Of a stretch of DNA of 64,000 nt, positions 1-7,814 are shown in pieces. Under the pieces are notes generated by a model, which saw only the letters and a program-made list of their open reading frames with translations, had not been told where the DNA came from and made no database searches. The translations under genes were made by a program, and so were the position numbers. The DNA comes from Martinezella rhizogenes. Its GTDB lineage: Bacteria; Pseudomonadota; Alphaproteobacteria; Rhizobiales; Rhizobiaceae. Location: the NCBI GenBank assembly GCA_013322215.1, contig JAAMEZ010000056.1:186001-250000 (forward strand), written 5' to 3'. How positions within the stretch are numbered: the stretch's first letter is position 1; each line of letters starts with the position of its first letter.

Positions 1-1208
1 ACGGAGATGAAGCCGCTATCGACACGCTCGAGATGATTGATGGCGCGCAGCAGGGTCGATTTTCCCGAGCCCGATGGGCCGATAATGGCCGTGACGCTGC
101 CGGCCGGCAGGTTGAGCTCGATATCGTCGAGAACCTTCAGCGCGCCGAAGCTCTTCGAAATGCCATGGATACGCACCGCTCCGCCCTTGGCACGAAGATC
201 TGTCACGCTGCGAAAAGCGGCGAGTGCTCCGGTGTCCGATCTACCGTCTGCCGTAGCGGGCAGCGGCCGATGGAAGCGGCGGAAGAATGCCCGAAATGGC
301 AACGGCGTCGGATTGCGCACCGCACCCTTGGAGAAATAGCGCTCGATATAATGCTGGGCGATCGACAGCACGGTCATGATGACGAGATACCAGACGGTTG
401 CAACCATCAGCAGCGGAATGACTTCCAGATTGCGGCGATAGATGACCTGTACCGTATAGAAGAGCTCAGGCAGGGCCAGCACGTAGACCACGGACGTGCT
501 TTTGGCGAGGCCGATGATCTCGTTGAAGCCCGTGGGAAGGATGGAGCGCATCGCCTGCGGCAGAACGATGCGGAACGCTTGGCGGCGGCGAGACAGGCCG
601 AGGGATGCGGCCGCTTCCAGCTGACCTTGATCGACCGACAGAATGCCGCCGCGCACGATTTCGGCAAAGAAAGCGGACTGGTTCAGCGTCAGGCCGAGAA
701 AGGCCGCCGCGAACGGCGTCAGGAGCTGCGTGGTCGGGTAATCGAACAGCACTTTATCCGTAAAGGGAACACCGATACTAATAGTTTCATAGAGATAGCC
801 GAGATTGTTGAGAACCAGCAGCAACACGATCATTGGGATCGAACGCAGCAGCCAGATGTAACCCCAGGAGAGACTGGCAAGCAGCGGCGATTTCGATACG
901 CGCGCCAGCGCCAATGCCGTTCCGAGGATGGAGCCTGACACCGCCGCAAGCGCTGTCAGAAGCAACGTCCTGCCAAGTCCCACAAGCACCGGCTCCGCAA
1001 AGAACCATTCGGCAAAGACACCCCAGCCCCAACGCGGATTGGTGAAGGTGGAGTAGAGGACGATCGCTATGACGAGCGCGGCAAAGATCGTGCCGGCCGC
1101 GCGTCCGGGGTGCCTCGCCGGCACGATGCGATAGCGTGAATAGTCAGTCTTGGCCTCGGTAGTTGTCGTGCCCGGATCGATACCCGCGAAATCTGTCGTT
1201 AGCGCCAT
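1..1208 (-). CDS. Amino-acid ABC transporter, fused permease and ATP-binding protein (3' end cut by window edge)
   Basis: One open frame encodes an inner-membrane HisM/GlnP-type permease (about residues 30-295: several hydrophobic segments and an EAA-like loop with the core EAAASLGLS) and then, after a linker of about 60 residues, the start of an ABC ATPase with the Walker A motif GPSGSGKST. The two halves are normally separate proteins; this permease/ATPase fusion is known in rhizobia. The ATPase runs off the left edge after about 45 residues. The start is the ATG at 1208, preceded by AAGGGG. It lies downstream of the GNAT, M20 and monooxygenase genes, so its cargo is probably an S-modified cysteine or a related amino acid. 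No binding protein is in view; it may lie beyond the edge. Confidence 0.88.
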   Translation of the reverse strand, partial: MALTTDFAGIDPGTTTTEAKTDYSRYRIVPARHPGRAAGTIFAALVIAIVLYSTFTNPRWGWGVFAEWFFAEPVLVGLGRTLLLTALAAVSGSILGTALALARVSKSPLLASLSWGYIWLLRSIPMIVLLLVLNNLGYLYETISIGVPFTDKVLFDYPTTQLLTPFAAAFLGLTLNQSAFFAEIVRGGILSVDQGQLEAAASLGLSRRRQAFRIVLPQAMRSILPTGFNEIIGLAKSTSVVYVLALPELFYTVQVIYRRNLEVIPLLMVATVWYLVIMTVLSIAQHYIERYFSKGAVRNPTPLPFRAFFRRFHRPLPATADGRSDTGALAAFRSVTDLRAKGGAVRIHGISKSFGALKVLDDIELNLPAGSVTAIIGPSGSGKSTLLRAINHLERVDSGFIS

Positions 1209-1248
1209 GATGCTTACCCCTTATGATTGTCGTTGCTCCGGCTCGCCA

Positions 1249-1797
1249 TTACCTGCCGGCGGCGACCAGACGTTGCCGGGAGCCCGAGACGTCAACGACA
1301 TCGCGCAAAGCCAGATGACTGACATCCTTCTCGAAAGGCAGGATTTTATGGACTTCCGGATCGACCGAGGTATCGAAGAGCGCCGTGTAGCCATTACTGA
1401 GATAAAGACCGACAGCTTCCGGTTGGCGAAAGCCCGTCGTCAGATAGATGCGCCGATAGCCTTGCCGCACGGCCTGCGCCTCCAGTTCGACGAGGACCGC
1501 ACGCGCCAGCCCCTGCCGGCGCAGGTCATGCCGTGTCCAGATGCGTTTGAACTCGGCTGTCCGATCGTCGTAGTGCTTGAACGCGCCGCCGCCGATCGCC
1601 TCGCCATTGCGCAACAGGAGCAGGAAGTTACCATGCGGCGGCGCAAAGGCTTCCGGCGGATAGCGATTGAGTTCGGCCGCAGCCCCCTCGGTACTGAAAT
1701 AGCTGCCGTAGCGGCTGTCGTATTCATAGATCAGCTCGTCGATCAACGGCTTGGCGCGCGGGTCCAGCGTGGTCGTGTAAAGAAACGTGTCGCTCAT
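1249..1797 (-). CDS. GNAT family N-acetyltransferase
   Basis: The 182-residue protein has the GNAT fold: a central acetyl-CoA binding segment around RHDLRRQGLARAVL (the R-x-x-G-x-A pyrophosphate loop) and a late YLSNGY segment. In this operon it would N-acetylate the amino group of an S-substituted cysteine before oxidation, as the GNAT partners in Bacillus yxe and ytm operons do. That role is inferred from neighbours. The ATG at 1797 is preceded by a weak GGTGA; an in-frame GTG at 1809 would instead overlap the upstream M20 stop by 4 bases. It sits 40 bases before the transporter gene. Confidence 0.82.
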   Translation of the reverse strand: MSDTFLYTTTLDPRAKPLIDELIYEYDSRYGSYFSTEGAAAELNRYPPEAFAPPHGNFLLLLRNGEAIGGGAFKHYDDRTAEFKRIWTRHDLRRQGLARAVLVELEAQAVRQGYRRIYLTTGFRQPEAVGLYLSNGYTALFDTSVDPEVHKILPFEKDVSHLALRDVVDVSGSRQRLVAAGR

Positions 1798-1805
1798 GTC
1801 GTTCG

Positions 1806-3005
1806 TCACCCGTTGTCGTTCGCAAGGAAAGCTTCGGCGAGCCGCACCCAGTAGCGGGCTGCGGGCGCTATGATGGCGTCGTTGAAATCGTAGCGGGCGC
1901 TGTGCAGCGGCGCGCTGTCGCCATTGCCGACGAAGAAATAGCTTCCGGGCTTGGCCTGCAGCAGGAAGGCAAAGTCTTCGCTCGCCGTCCGCGGCCGGAA
2001 ATCCGCCTCGACGGCAGAGGGCCCAAGCGCCTGCAAGGCGACATTGCGGGCGAATTCGGTTTCTTCGGCATGATTGAAGAGTGCGGGAAAACCGAGACGG
2101 TAGTCGACTTCGGCCGCAGCACCGAAACTTTCCGCCTGCGCCCGCGCCAAAGCAGGAATTCGTTCCCGCAGCCTGGTACGGACGGTCTCATTGTAGGCCC
2201 GCATGGTCAGCTTCATCTCCACGCTTTCCGGGATGACGTTGGACGCCGAACCGGCATGAATGGAACCAACCGTTGCGACCGCCATCTCCTGAGGATCGAT
2301 ATTGCGCGAGACAACGCTTTGCAGGGCCGTGATGAACGAGGCCGAGGCCAGCACCGGATCGACCGCACGATGCGGCTCGGCACCATGCCCGCCCTTTCCG
2401 ACGATCTTGATGACCGCCTTGTCAACAGAGGCCATAGCCGGGCCGGCAACGAAACCGAACTGCGCCGTCGGCACGCCGGGCCAATTGTGCAGGCCGAAGA
2501 CTGCATCGACCGGGAAACGATCGAAAAGTCCCTCCGACAGCATCTTGCGCGCACCTGCGCCGATCTCTTCGGCCGGCTGGAATATCAGCCGCAGGGTGCC
2601 GCTGAAACTGCCGCTTTCGGCAAGATAACGGGCAGCCGCCAGCAGGATCGATGTATGTCCGTCGTGTCCGCAGGCATGCATGACGCCGGGATTGGCACTC
2701 TGATACTCGAGCCCGGTCGCCTCCTCGATCGGCAAGGCATCCATGTCGGCGCGGATGCCGATACTGCGGTTGCCATTGCCCCGCCTCAGGGTTGCGACTA
2801 CGCCGGTACCGGCGATACCTGTTGCGACTTCATAGCCCCATTCCGCAAGCAGCGAGGCCACCTTCTTGGCGGTGCGATGCTCTTGAAAGGCGAGTTCGGG
2901 ATATTGGTGCAGATCGTGCCTGAGCGCGATGATCTCATCGAGATAGGCGGCGATCCCTGCCTCGATTTGATCTGCGGCTGACGGGGTCTTGATGATGGCG
3001 TTCAT
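1806..3005 (-). CDS. M20 family amidohydrolase / N-acyl amino acid deacylase (HipO/SndA-like)
   Basis: The 399-residue protein has the M20D metallopeptidase pattern: RADMDALP at residues 85-92, HACGHDGH at 110-117 and PAEE near 144-147, which supply the metal ligands and the general base. A lid-domain segment with GKGGHGAEPH follows. Members hydrolyse N-acetyl or N-benzoyl amino acids in the cytoplasm. Next to a GNAT gene and two flavin monooxygenases, the best reading is the deacetylation step that releases cysteine or a product from an N-acetylated intermediate (inference). The gene starts 15 bases after the upstream monooxygenase stop. Confidence 0.88.
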   Translation of the reverse strand: MNAIIKTPSAADQIEAGIAAYLDEIIALRHDLHQYPELAFQEHRTAKKVASLLAEWGYEVATGIAGTGVVATLRRGNGNRSIGIRADMDALPIEEATGLEYQSANPGVMHACGHDGHTSILLAAARYLAESGSFSGTLRLIFQPAEEIGAGARKMLSEGLFDRFPVDAVFGLHNWPGVPTAQFGFVAGPAMASVDKAVIKIVGKGGHGAEPHRAVDPVLASASFITALQSVVSRNIDPQEMAVATVGSIHAGSASNVIPESVEMKLTMRAYNETVRTRLRERIPALARAQAESFGAAAEVDYRLGFPALFNHAEETEFARNVALQALGPSAVEADFRPRTASEDFAFLLQAKPGSYFFVGNGDSAPLHSARYDFNDAIIAPAARYWVRLAEAFLANDNG

Positions 3006-3020
3006 GGTGATCGTCCTGGC

Positions 3021-4370
3021 TCAGGCGCCGACGGCCCGTGCGGGCTCGATGCCTTCGGCCTCCGCTGCATAGCGGCTTTCGCGGAACGGCAGGCCAAGGT
3101 GATCGCGCAGCGTCTCGCCTTTCAGCGCCGGATCGAAATAGCCGCGCTCCGTCAAGATCGGCAGGACATGCCTGGAGAAATCGTCAAAGCCTTCGCCGAT
3201 GACCGGGAAGCCGAGGATGAAGCCGTCCGCGCCCTCTTCATCCACCCAGTGGATGATTTCGTCGGCAATGTGCCCGGCCGTGCCGATGAAGGAGGTGCGC
3301 GGCGTGGCTGCATCGAGCGCGACTTCACGTAAAGTCAGTCCCTTCTCACGTGCGGTCTTCTTGATGCGGTCGGTCGTGGCGCGGAAATTATTGCGACCGA
3401 TGTCGCCGAGATCGGGAAACTGTTCATCCAGCGGATAGGCGCTGAAATCGTGATGATCGAAGAAACGGCCGAGATAGGCGAGCGCCTCCTCGATCGTGAC
3501 GAGACCGCGGATCGCCTGATATTTGGCCTCCGCCTCCTCCTGCGTCGCGCCGACGATCGGGCCGATACCGGGGAAGATGCCGACATCGGCGGCACTGCGG
3601 CCATGCGCAATCGCGCTCTGCTTCACCTGCTTGTAGAAGGTCTTGGCATCTTCGAGCGGCCCGCCATTGGTGAAAACGGCATCGGCGTGCTTGCCCGCGA
3701 GCCGGATGCCGGAATCGGAGGCGCCGGCCTGGAACACCACCGGCTGGCCTTGCTTGGAACGGCCAATATTGAGGGGTCCCTCGATGCGGAAGAACCGGCC
3801 CTTGTGGTCCAGGCGATGCAGCTTGGATTTGTCCGCATAAACGCCGGCCTCGCGGTCACGCACGAAGGCATCGTCGTCCCAGGAATCCCATAGGCCCTTG
3901 ATGGCGTCCAGATATTCGTCGGCAATCTCGTAGCGCAGCTCGTGTTCCGGATGTTCGCGGCTGTAGTTGCGGCCGGAGCCTTCGAGCGGCGACGTCACCG
4001 CATTCCAGCCGGCGCGGCCGCCGCTGATAAGATCAAGCGAGGCAAACTGCCGTGCGATGGTGAATGGATCGCTATAGGAGGTCGAAACCGTACCCACCAG
4101 GCCGAGCTTCGTCGTAAAGGCAGCAAGCGCCGAAAGAATGGTCAACGGCTCAAAGCGATTGAGGAAATGCGGGATCGATTGCTCGTTGATATAGAGTCCG
4201 TCCGCGACGAAAGCGAAGGCAATACCGGCCTCTTCGGCCTTGCGCGCCGTCTTGACGAAGAAGTTGAGATTGGTACTGGCATCGGCCGGTACGCTCGGGT
4301 GTTTCCAGGCATTCATGTGGCCGCCGGGGCCTTGCAGCATGATACCGAAGGTGACGTGTTTTTGAACCAT
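3021..4370 (-). CDS. LLM-class FMN-dependent monooxygenase, NtaA/SnaA/DszA family (CmoJ/YxeK-like)
   Basis: The 449-residue protein has the long luciferase-like form of the NtaA/SnaA/DszA family: an N-terminal GGHMNAWK segment, SGGRAGWNAVTS near residue 140, and VVFQAGASDSGIRLAG in the middle. These enzymes use reduced FMN from a separate reductase and O2 to oxidise C-S or C-N bonds. The ATG at 4370 has AGGAGG six bases upstream; a longer frame to 4400 would add ten residues and bypass this site. It is co-directional with the MsnO8-type gene (22-base gap) and the M20 gene (15-base gap). Family members in Bacillus (YxeK, CmoJ) act on N-acetylated S-substituted cysteines. Confidence 0.88.
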   Translation of the reverse strand: MVQKHVTFGIMLQGPGGHMNAWKHPSVPADASTNLNFFVKTARKAEEAGIAFAFVADGLYINEQSIPHFLNRFEPLTILSALAAFTTKLGLVGTVSTSYSDPFTIARQFASLDLISGGRAGWNAVTSPLEGSGRNYSREHPEHELRYEIADEYLDAIKGLWDSWDDDAFVRDREAGVYADKSKLHRLDHKGRFFRIEGPLNIGRSKQGQPVVFQAGASDSGIRLAGKHADAVFTNGGPLEDAKTFYKQVKQSAIAHGRSAADVGIFPGIGPIVGATQEEAEAKYQAIRGLVTIEEALAYLGRFFDHHDFSAYPLDEQFPDLGDIGRNNFRATTDRIKKTAREKGLTLREVALDAATPRTSFIGTAGHIADEIIHWVDEEGADGFILGFPVIGEGFDDFSRHVLPILTERGYFDPALKGETLRDHLGLPFRESRYAAEAEGIEPARAVGA

Positions 4371-4392
4371 GATGATCCTCCTGGGATAGCGC

Positions 4393-5385
4393 TCAGGCAA
4401 CGAGGGAAAGGCGCTCTTTGGCGAGCAATTCGATGGAGTTGAGCCGTTCGGCTGCGGTCAGGGCCGGCGTGTCGAGCACGAATTCCTCGACGCCGTAGCG
4501 ACGATGGAGCGTGTCGAGTTCGTCGCGGATCTGCGCCGCTGTGCCATGCAGCACGCCCGGCACCTTCTCCTCGGTCCGGAAATCCGAAAAGCCCGCCTGA
4601 CGCGCGAATTCCGCTGCCTGTTCCTGGGTGCCGACGTTAACGCTCTGGCCATTGGGCAGGAAGAGTTTGACGATGCGCAGCTGGCCGACGCGCTCGCGCG
4701 CATAAGCCTCGCTTTCAGCGGCGAAGGCTGCGAGCGCCAGGATCGGCACCTTGCCGCCTGTTGCATTCCCATAGGCTTCAAACGTCTTTTGCAGATTTTC
4801 CGGATCGCCGTTCAGATGCCCGGCAAAGACCAGCCTCCAACCCTTTTCCGCTGCAAGCTTTGCGCTTTCGACGCTGGCGCCAAGGAGGAAGCGCTCCGGC
4901 GAGCGCGGCGGAAAAGGCGTCGCCAGGGCACCGTCGGAATGAGGATCGGCCGCGAGATAGGTGTTGATGTCAGAAAGCTGATCCGCGAAATCGGGCTTCT
5001 TCTCGGGATAGAAGGAAAGCTGTAGCGCGCGGGTCGAGAGCGGAAATCCGCCCGGCGCCTTGCCGACGCCGAGATCGACACGGCCGGGTGCCAGCGAGGC
5101 TAGCAGATTGAAGGCTTCGGCGACCTTATAGGCGCTGTAGTGCTGCAGCATGACGCCGCCCGAGCCGAGGCGGATTTTCGAGGTCCTGGCCAGAAGATAA
5201 GCGATCAGAACTTCCGGCGCCGAACTTGCGAGGTTCGCCATGTTGTGGTGCTCGGCGACCCAGAAGCGATGATAGCCGAGCTCCTCGGCCCTGATGGCCA
5301 AACGTGTCGTGGCGCCGAGGGCGTCAGTGGCGCTGAGCCCCTGTTCGATCGGGCTCTTGTCAAGAAGGCTAAGAAGGTAGGTCAT
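4393..5385 (-). CDS. LLM-class flavin-dependent oxidoreductase, MsnO8 family (CmoO/YtmO-like)
   Basis: The 330-residue protein carries the MsnO8-type luciferase-like pattern: LLDKSPIEQG at the N-terminus, RFWVAEHHNM near residue 40 and GSGGVMLQHYSAYKVAE near 75-90. It is probably an FMNH2-dependent cytoplasmic monooxygenase. It is the first gene of the minus-strand operon that runs through 1. In Bacillus the same pairing of a short MsnO8-type and a long NtaA-type enzyme occurs in the ytm/cmo operon. Its own substrate is not deducible. The ATG at 5385 has only a weak GGATG upstream, so the start is less certain than for its neighbours. Confidence 0.85.
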   Translation of the reverse strand: MTYLLSLLDKSPIEQGLSATDALGATTRLAIRAEELGYHRFWVAEHHNMANLASSAPEVLIAYLLARTSKIRLGSGGVMLQHYSAYKVAEAFNLLASLAPGRVDLGVGKAPGGFPLSTRALQLSFYPEKKPDFADQLSDINTYLAADPHSDGALATPFPPRSPERFLLGASVESAKLAAEKGWRLVFAGHLNGDPENLQKTFEAYGNATGGKVPILALAAFAAESEAYARERVGQLRIVKLFLPNGQSVNVGTQEQAAEFARQAGFSDFRTEEKVPGVLHGTAAQIRDELDTLHRRYGVEEFVLDTPALTAAERLNSIELLAKERLSLVA

Positions 5386-5752
5386 GCCGTTTCATCCATG
5401 TTTGCGCCCGATGCCGATCACGACGCCATAGTCTATAAAAAACATAGATTTTAAGTTATTTAAGAAACAGCTTTCTTTTTCTTCCGTCGGATGCGGAAAA
5501 AATCGGCAGTGGCCAAGAGAACCAGCGTAACGGCATCGAAGGACATCCCCTCCTGCACGCTGCGATGACATGATCGATGCACCCGTTGAGACTATGCTTG
5601 GTAAAAGGAGAGCGCGGTGTCATGTAGCTAGGATGCAGACCACCGATCGTTTGACGGCTGCGACACCTCCGATTACGCAAAGAAAAGGCGCAATCGACAG
5701 CGGTCGAACGCAATAGATTGCCAAAAACCGCAAATCAGTTCACCTTTCAGTC
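5386..5752. other. Non-coding promoter region of the monooxygenase operon
   Basis: No convincing gene is seen here. The part next to 5385 should hold the minus-strand operon promoter, and the inverted repeat at 5432-5448 lies in it. The stretch 5450-5750 has no ribosome-binding site or coding pattern I can support. Confidence 0.5.
5432..5448. promoter_or_regulatory. Inverted repeat TCTAT-N7-ATAGA, candidate regulator site
   Basis: Perfect 5-base arms TCTAT and ATAGA lie 47 bases upstream of the first gene of the S-cysteine-type operon, in an AT-rich stretch. A similar TCTAT-N4-ATAG lies upstream of the tauA-like gene at 6635. Two sulfur-related operons sharing it suggests a common regulator, perhaps a CysB/Cbl-type LysR protein (inference). 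Confidence 0.35.
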
Positions 5753-5986
5753 ATGCCCGATATCGCACGACCATTCGTGACCGATGATGATCCCGACCGG
5801 GACGTCCGCTGCCAGGACGCACTACAAGCCGCTTTTCGCGAGTTGCTGAGTGCTGCGACCTTGGCTGGATGGGCGGAGCGTGAAGTTGCCTTGGCGATTG
5901 CCGAGCTTGCGGACAAGCATTTGCTCTCGCTTGAAACCCATGACAATACCGACGCGCTGATCGCGCTGTTGCGGCGGATGACCTAA
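5753..5986 (+). CDS. Small conserved-looking hypothetical protein (77 aa)
   Basis: A short acidic protein with an alpha-helical look and no signal peptide or membrane segment. The central AGWAEREVALAIAELADKH resembles small rhizobial hypothetical proteins of similar length. Its function is unknown. It ends across the stop of the antisense transporter remnant at 5983. An overlapping minus-strand frame has less protein-like composition. The upstream ribosome-binding site is weak, so it could be a decayed gene. Confidence 0.5.
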   Translation: MPDIARPFVTDDDPDRDVRCQDALQAAFRELLSAATLAGWAEREVALAIAELADKHLLSLETHDNTDALIALLRRMT

Positions 5987-6408
5987 TCAGTCTGCCGTCT
6001 ACATGCGGGAGGATCGATCTTGTGGCGCTCAATGCATACCGCTGCCCCGCCCTCCTTGAGATCGACATTGCTTAGGATCAGCGCAAGCGGAATGGCGCAG
6101 AGCACGATCAGCATCAGCACATGGAATACATCGATATAGGCGAGGAAGCTCGCCTGGGTTTGCACCTGCTGCCCTATCCAGGCCGCCGCCTGCGCCTGGG
6201 CATCCGCCGTGGTCGCGCCTTTCTCGGCAAAATAGCGCGTCATGGTTCGCAGCGTTTCTTGATAGGCCGGCGACGATGGCATGACATGCTCCACCAAGCG
6301 GCTCTGATGCCACTGCTCGCGGTACGCCAGGACATTCGATGCGATGCAGCCGCTCTCGAACGGGGACGGGCGCTTGTCACGGCGCAGGAAATGAACGAGG
6401 CACAGCAT
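5983..6408 (-). pseudogene. C-terminal remnant of an EmrB/QacA-type (DHA2) MFS efflux pump
   Basis: The frame from about 6360 down reads like the last transmembrane part of a 14-helix DHA2 exporter: NVLAYREQWHQSRLVEHV, an AQAQAAAWIG helix, QTQASFLAYIDVF and a final hydrophobic helix with LMLIVLCAIPLALIL. Family members are about 500 residues; only about 125 C-terminal residues remain. Upstream of about 6370 the frame no longer resembles the family. No MFP (EmrA) partner is nearby. The likely history is deletion of the rest of the gene, perhaps when the tau operon region was inserted or rearranged. Confidence 0.65.
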
Positions 6409-6745
6409 AATATCGCCCTGCCGATCCTGGCCGAAAAGGGCCAGATCGATCTCAACGAGCGCGAAAGCACCAGTTAGCCTGGGCGTGGCTCTTCGCTTTG
6501 CCCTTGTAGGAAAGACCAGTCCTCATCGGTATTCGGGGCCTGCGTAGTTTCGATTGGCGGCACGTCCGTTTCGTTCGCGGAAAGGCGTCAGCGCCGTTGT
6601 CTCTGTCAATTCAGACAAACAATTCCTATTATAATCTATAAAAATAGTTTGCTATTTCTATCGATCGTACCCCCGATTTCGCTAGGCTCTGCGCATTGCA
6701 TTCAGGGAACCGCCGGAAAATCTGATCCGGCCAAGGGGACTAGTT
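6409..6745. other. Intergenic region with promoter of the tauABC-like operon
   Basis: No gene is seen in these 337 bases. The right half, 6620-6665, is AT-rich and holds overlapping inverted repeats; the left half probably contains scarred sequence left by loss of the upstream part of the efflux pump gene. Confidence 0.45.
6635..6657. promoter_or_regulatory. TCTAT-N4-ATAG and overlapping AAATAG-N4-CTATTT inverted repeats
   Basis: Two interlocked palindromes lie about 90 bases before tauA: TCTAT (6635-6639) with ATAG (6644-6647), and AAATAG (6642-6647) with CTATTT (6652-6657). The first resembles the site at 5432-5448. Likely a regulator operator close to the promoter; the regulator is not known. 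Confidence 0.4.
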
Positions 6746-7759
6746 ATGAAATTCAACACACTGATCGCTGCGGCCGTCTTAGGCGTCGCCAGCATTTCGA
6801 TGACGATCGGCGCGGCCGCAGCCGACAAGAAGGTCGTCGTCGCCTATCAGACCGATGCCCTGCCCTCCTCAGTCGCGATCGCCAACGGCGAATTCGCCAA
6901 GGATACCGGCTATGAGATCGACTTCCGTAAATTCAATTCGGGAGCCGAGATCTTCGCGGCTATCGCATCCGGCGACGTCCAGATCGGCTATGTCGGCTCA
7001 AGCCCGTTTGCCGCTGCCGCGTCGCGCGGGCTAGAGGTGAAGGCCTTCTACCTCTCGTCCATTTCGGGCGTTGATGAAGCTCTCGTGGTGCGCAATGGCT
7101 CCGGCATCAACACGCTCGCCGATCTGAAGGGCAAGAAGCTCGCGGCAGCACCGGTCTCTACCGACCATTATCAATTGCTCGCCCTCATCAAATCCCTTGG
7201 CCTGAGCGAAAAGGACGTGCAGGTCTTCGCCGTCCCGCAGCCGGAAATCGTCGCCAGCTACAATCGCGGCGATATCGACGGTGGCTTCGTCTGGGACCCG
7301 GCGCTGACCGAGTTGAAGAAGAACGGCAAGGTGCTGGTGACATCGAAGGATGTCGCCGACAAGGGCGCCCCGACATTTTCCGCCTGGGTCGCAACCTCGA
7401 AATTCGCAGCAGACAATCCGCAATTCCTGAAGTCTTACGCCTCGGTGATCAACAAATACTACGCCTCGTTCGCAGCCGACAAGGCGGCCTGGGGACCGGA
7501 GAGCGACAATGCCAAGGCGCTTGCCAAGCTTCTGGGCGGCACGGCAGACCAGCAGGCAGCAGCGCTCAAGAACCTGACGCTCCTAACCCCGGATGTACAG
7601 GCGTCGGCGGCATGGCTCGGCGGTGGCGACCAATCCGGCGCTTCCAAGATCCTAAAGGACACCGCGACTTTCCTGAAGAGCCAGGGAAAAGTCTCCGAAG
7701 TCCTGCCGAATTACGGCGCATTCGTCACTGCTGACGCGCTTGACCGCGCCAGCAACTGA
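6746..7759 (+). CDS. tauA: Taurine/sulfonate ABC transporter substrate-binding protein
   Basis: The 337-residue periplasmic protein starts with a Sec signal peptide (cleavage near AAA-ADKK, residue 26). It follows the TauA pattern closely: VVAYQTDALPS, FRKFNSGAEI, ASGDVQIGYVGSSP, then GDIDGGFVWDPA near residue 180. It would bind taurine or another alkanesulfonate and deliver it to the permease. The genes for ATPase and permease follow directly. No taurine dioxygenase (TauD) is adjacent; instead an SsuD-like monooxygenase ends the operon, so the ligand may be a sulfonate other than taurine (inference). Confidence 0.9.
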   Translation: MKFNTLIAAAVLGVASISMTIGAAAADKKVVVAYQTDALPSSVAIANGEFAKDTGYEIDFRKFNSGAEIFAAIASGDVQIGYVGSSPFAAAASRGLEVKAFYLSSISGVDEALVVRNGSGINTLADLKGKKLAAAPVSTDHYQLLALIKSLGLSEKDVQVFAVPQPEIVASYNRGDIDGGFVWDPALTELKKNGKVLVTSKDVADKGAPTFSAWVATSKFAADNPQFLKSYASVINKYYASFAADKAAWGPESDNAKALAKLLGGTADQQAAALKNLTLLTPDVQASAAWLGGGDQSGASKILKDTATFLKSQGKVSEVLPNYGAFVTADALDRASN

Positions 7760-7767
7760 TCCTCCCT

Positions 7768-7796
7768 GACGCCGGCGCGCTGGTCGCGTCGGTGTC
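7768..7796 (+). promoter_or_regulatory. Hairpin between tauA and tauB
   Basis: Eleven-base arms (7768-7778 and 7786-7796) pair with two G-U wobbles around a 7-base loop, just after the tauA stop. Such hairpins often stabilise the binding-protein transcript or reduce read-through into the less needed ATPase gene. Confidence 0.4.
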
Positions 7797-7814
7797 GCAT
7801 TTCTTGAGGGCCTC

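Noticed and set aside
33..938. A plus-strand frame of about 300 codons at the left edge
   Set aside because: It is antisense to the fused permease/ATPase, whose membrane helices and Walker A motif are clear.
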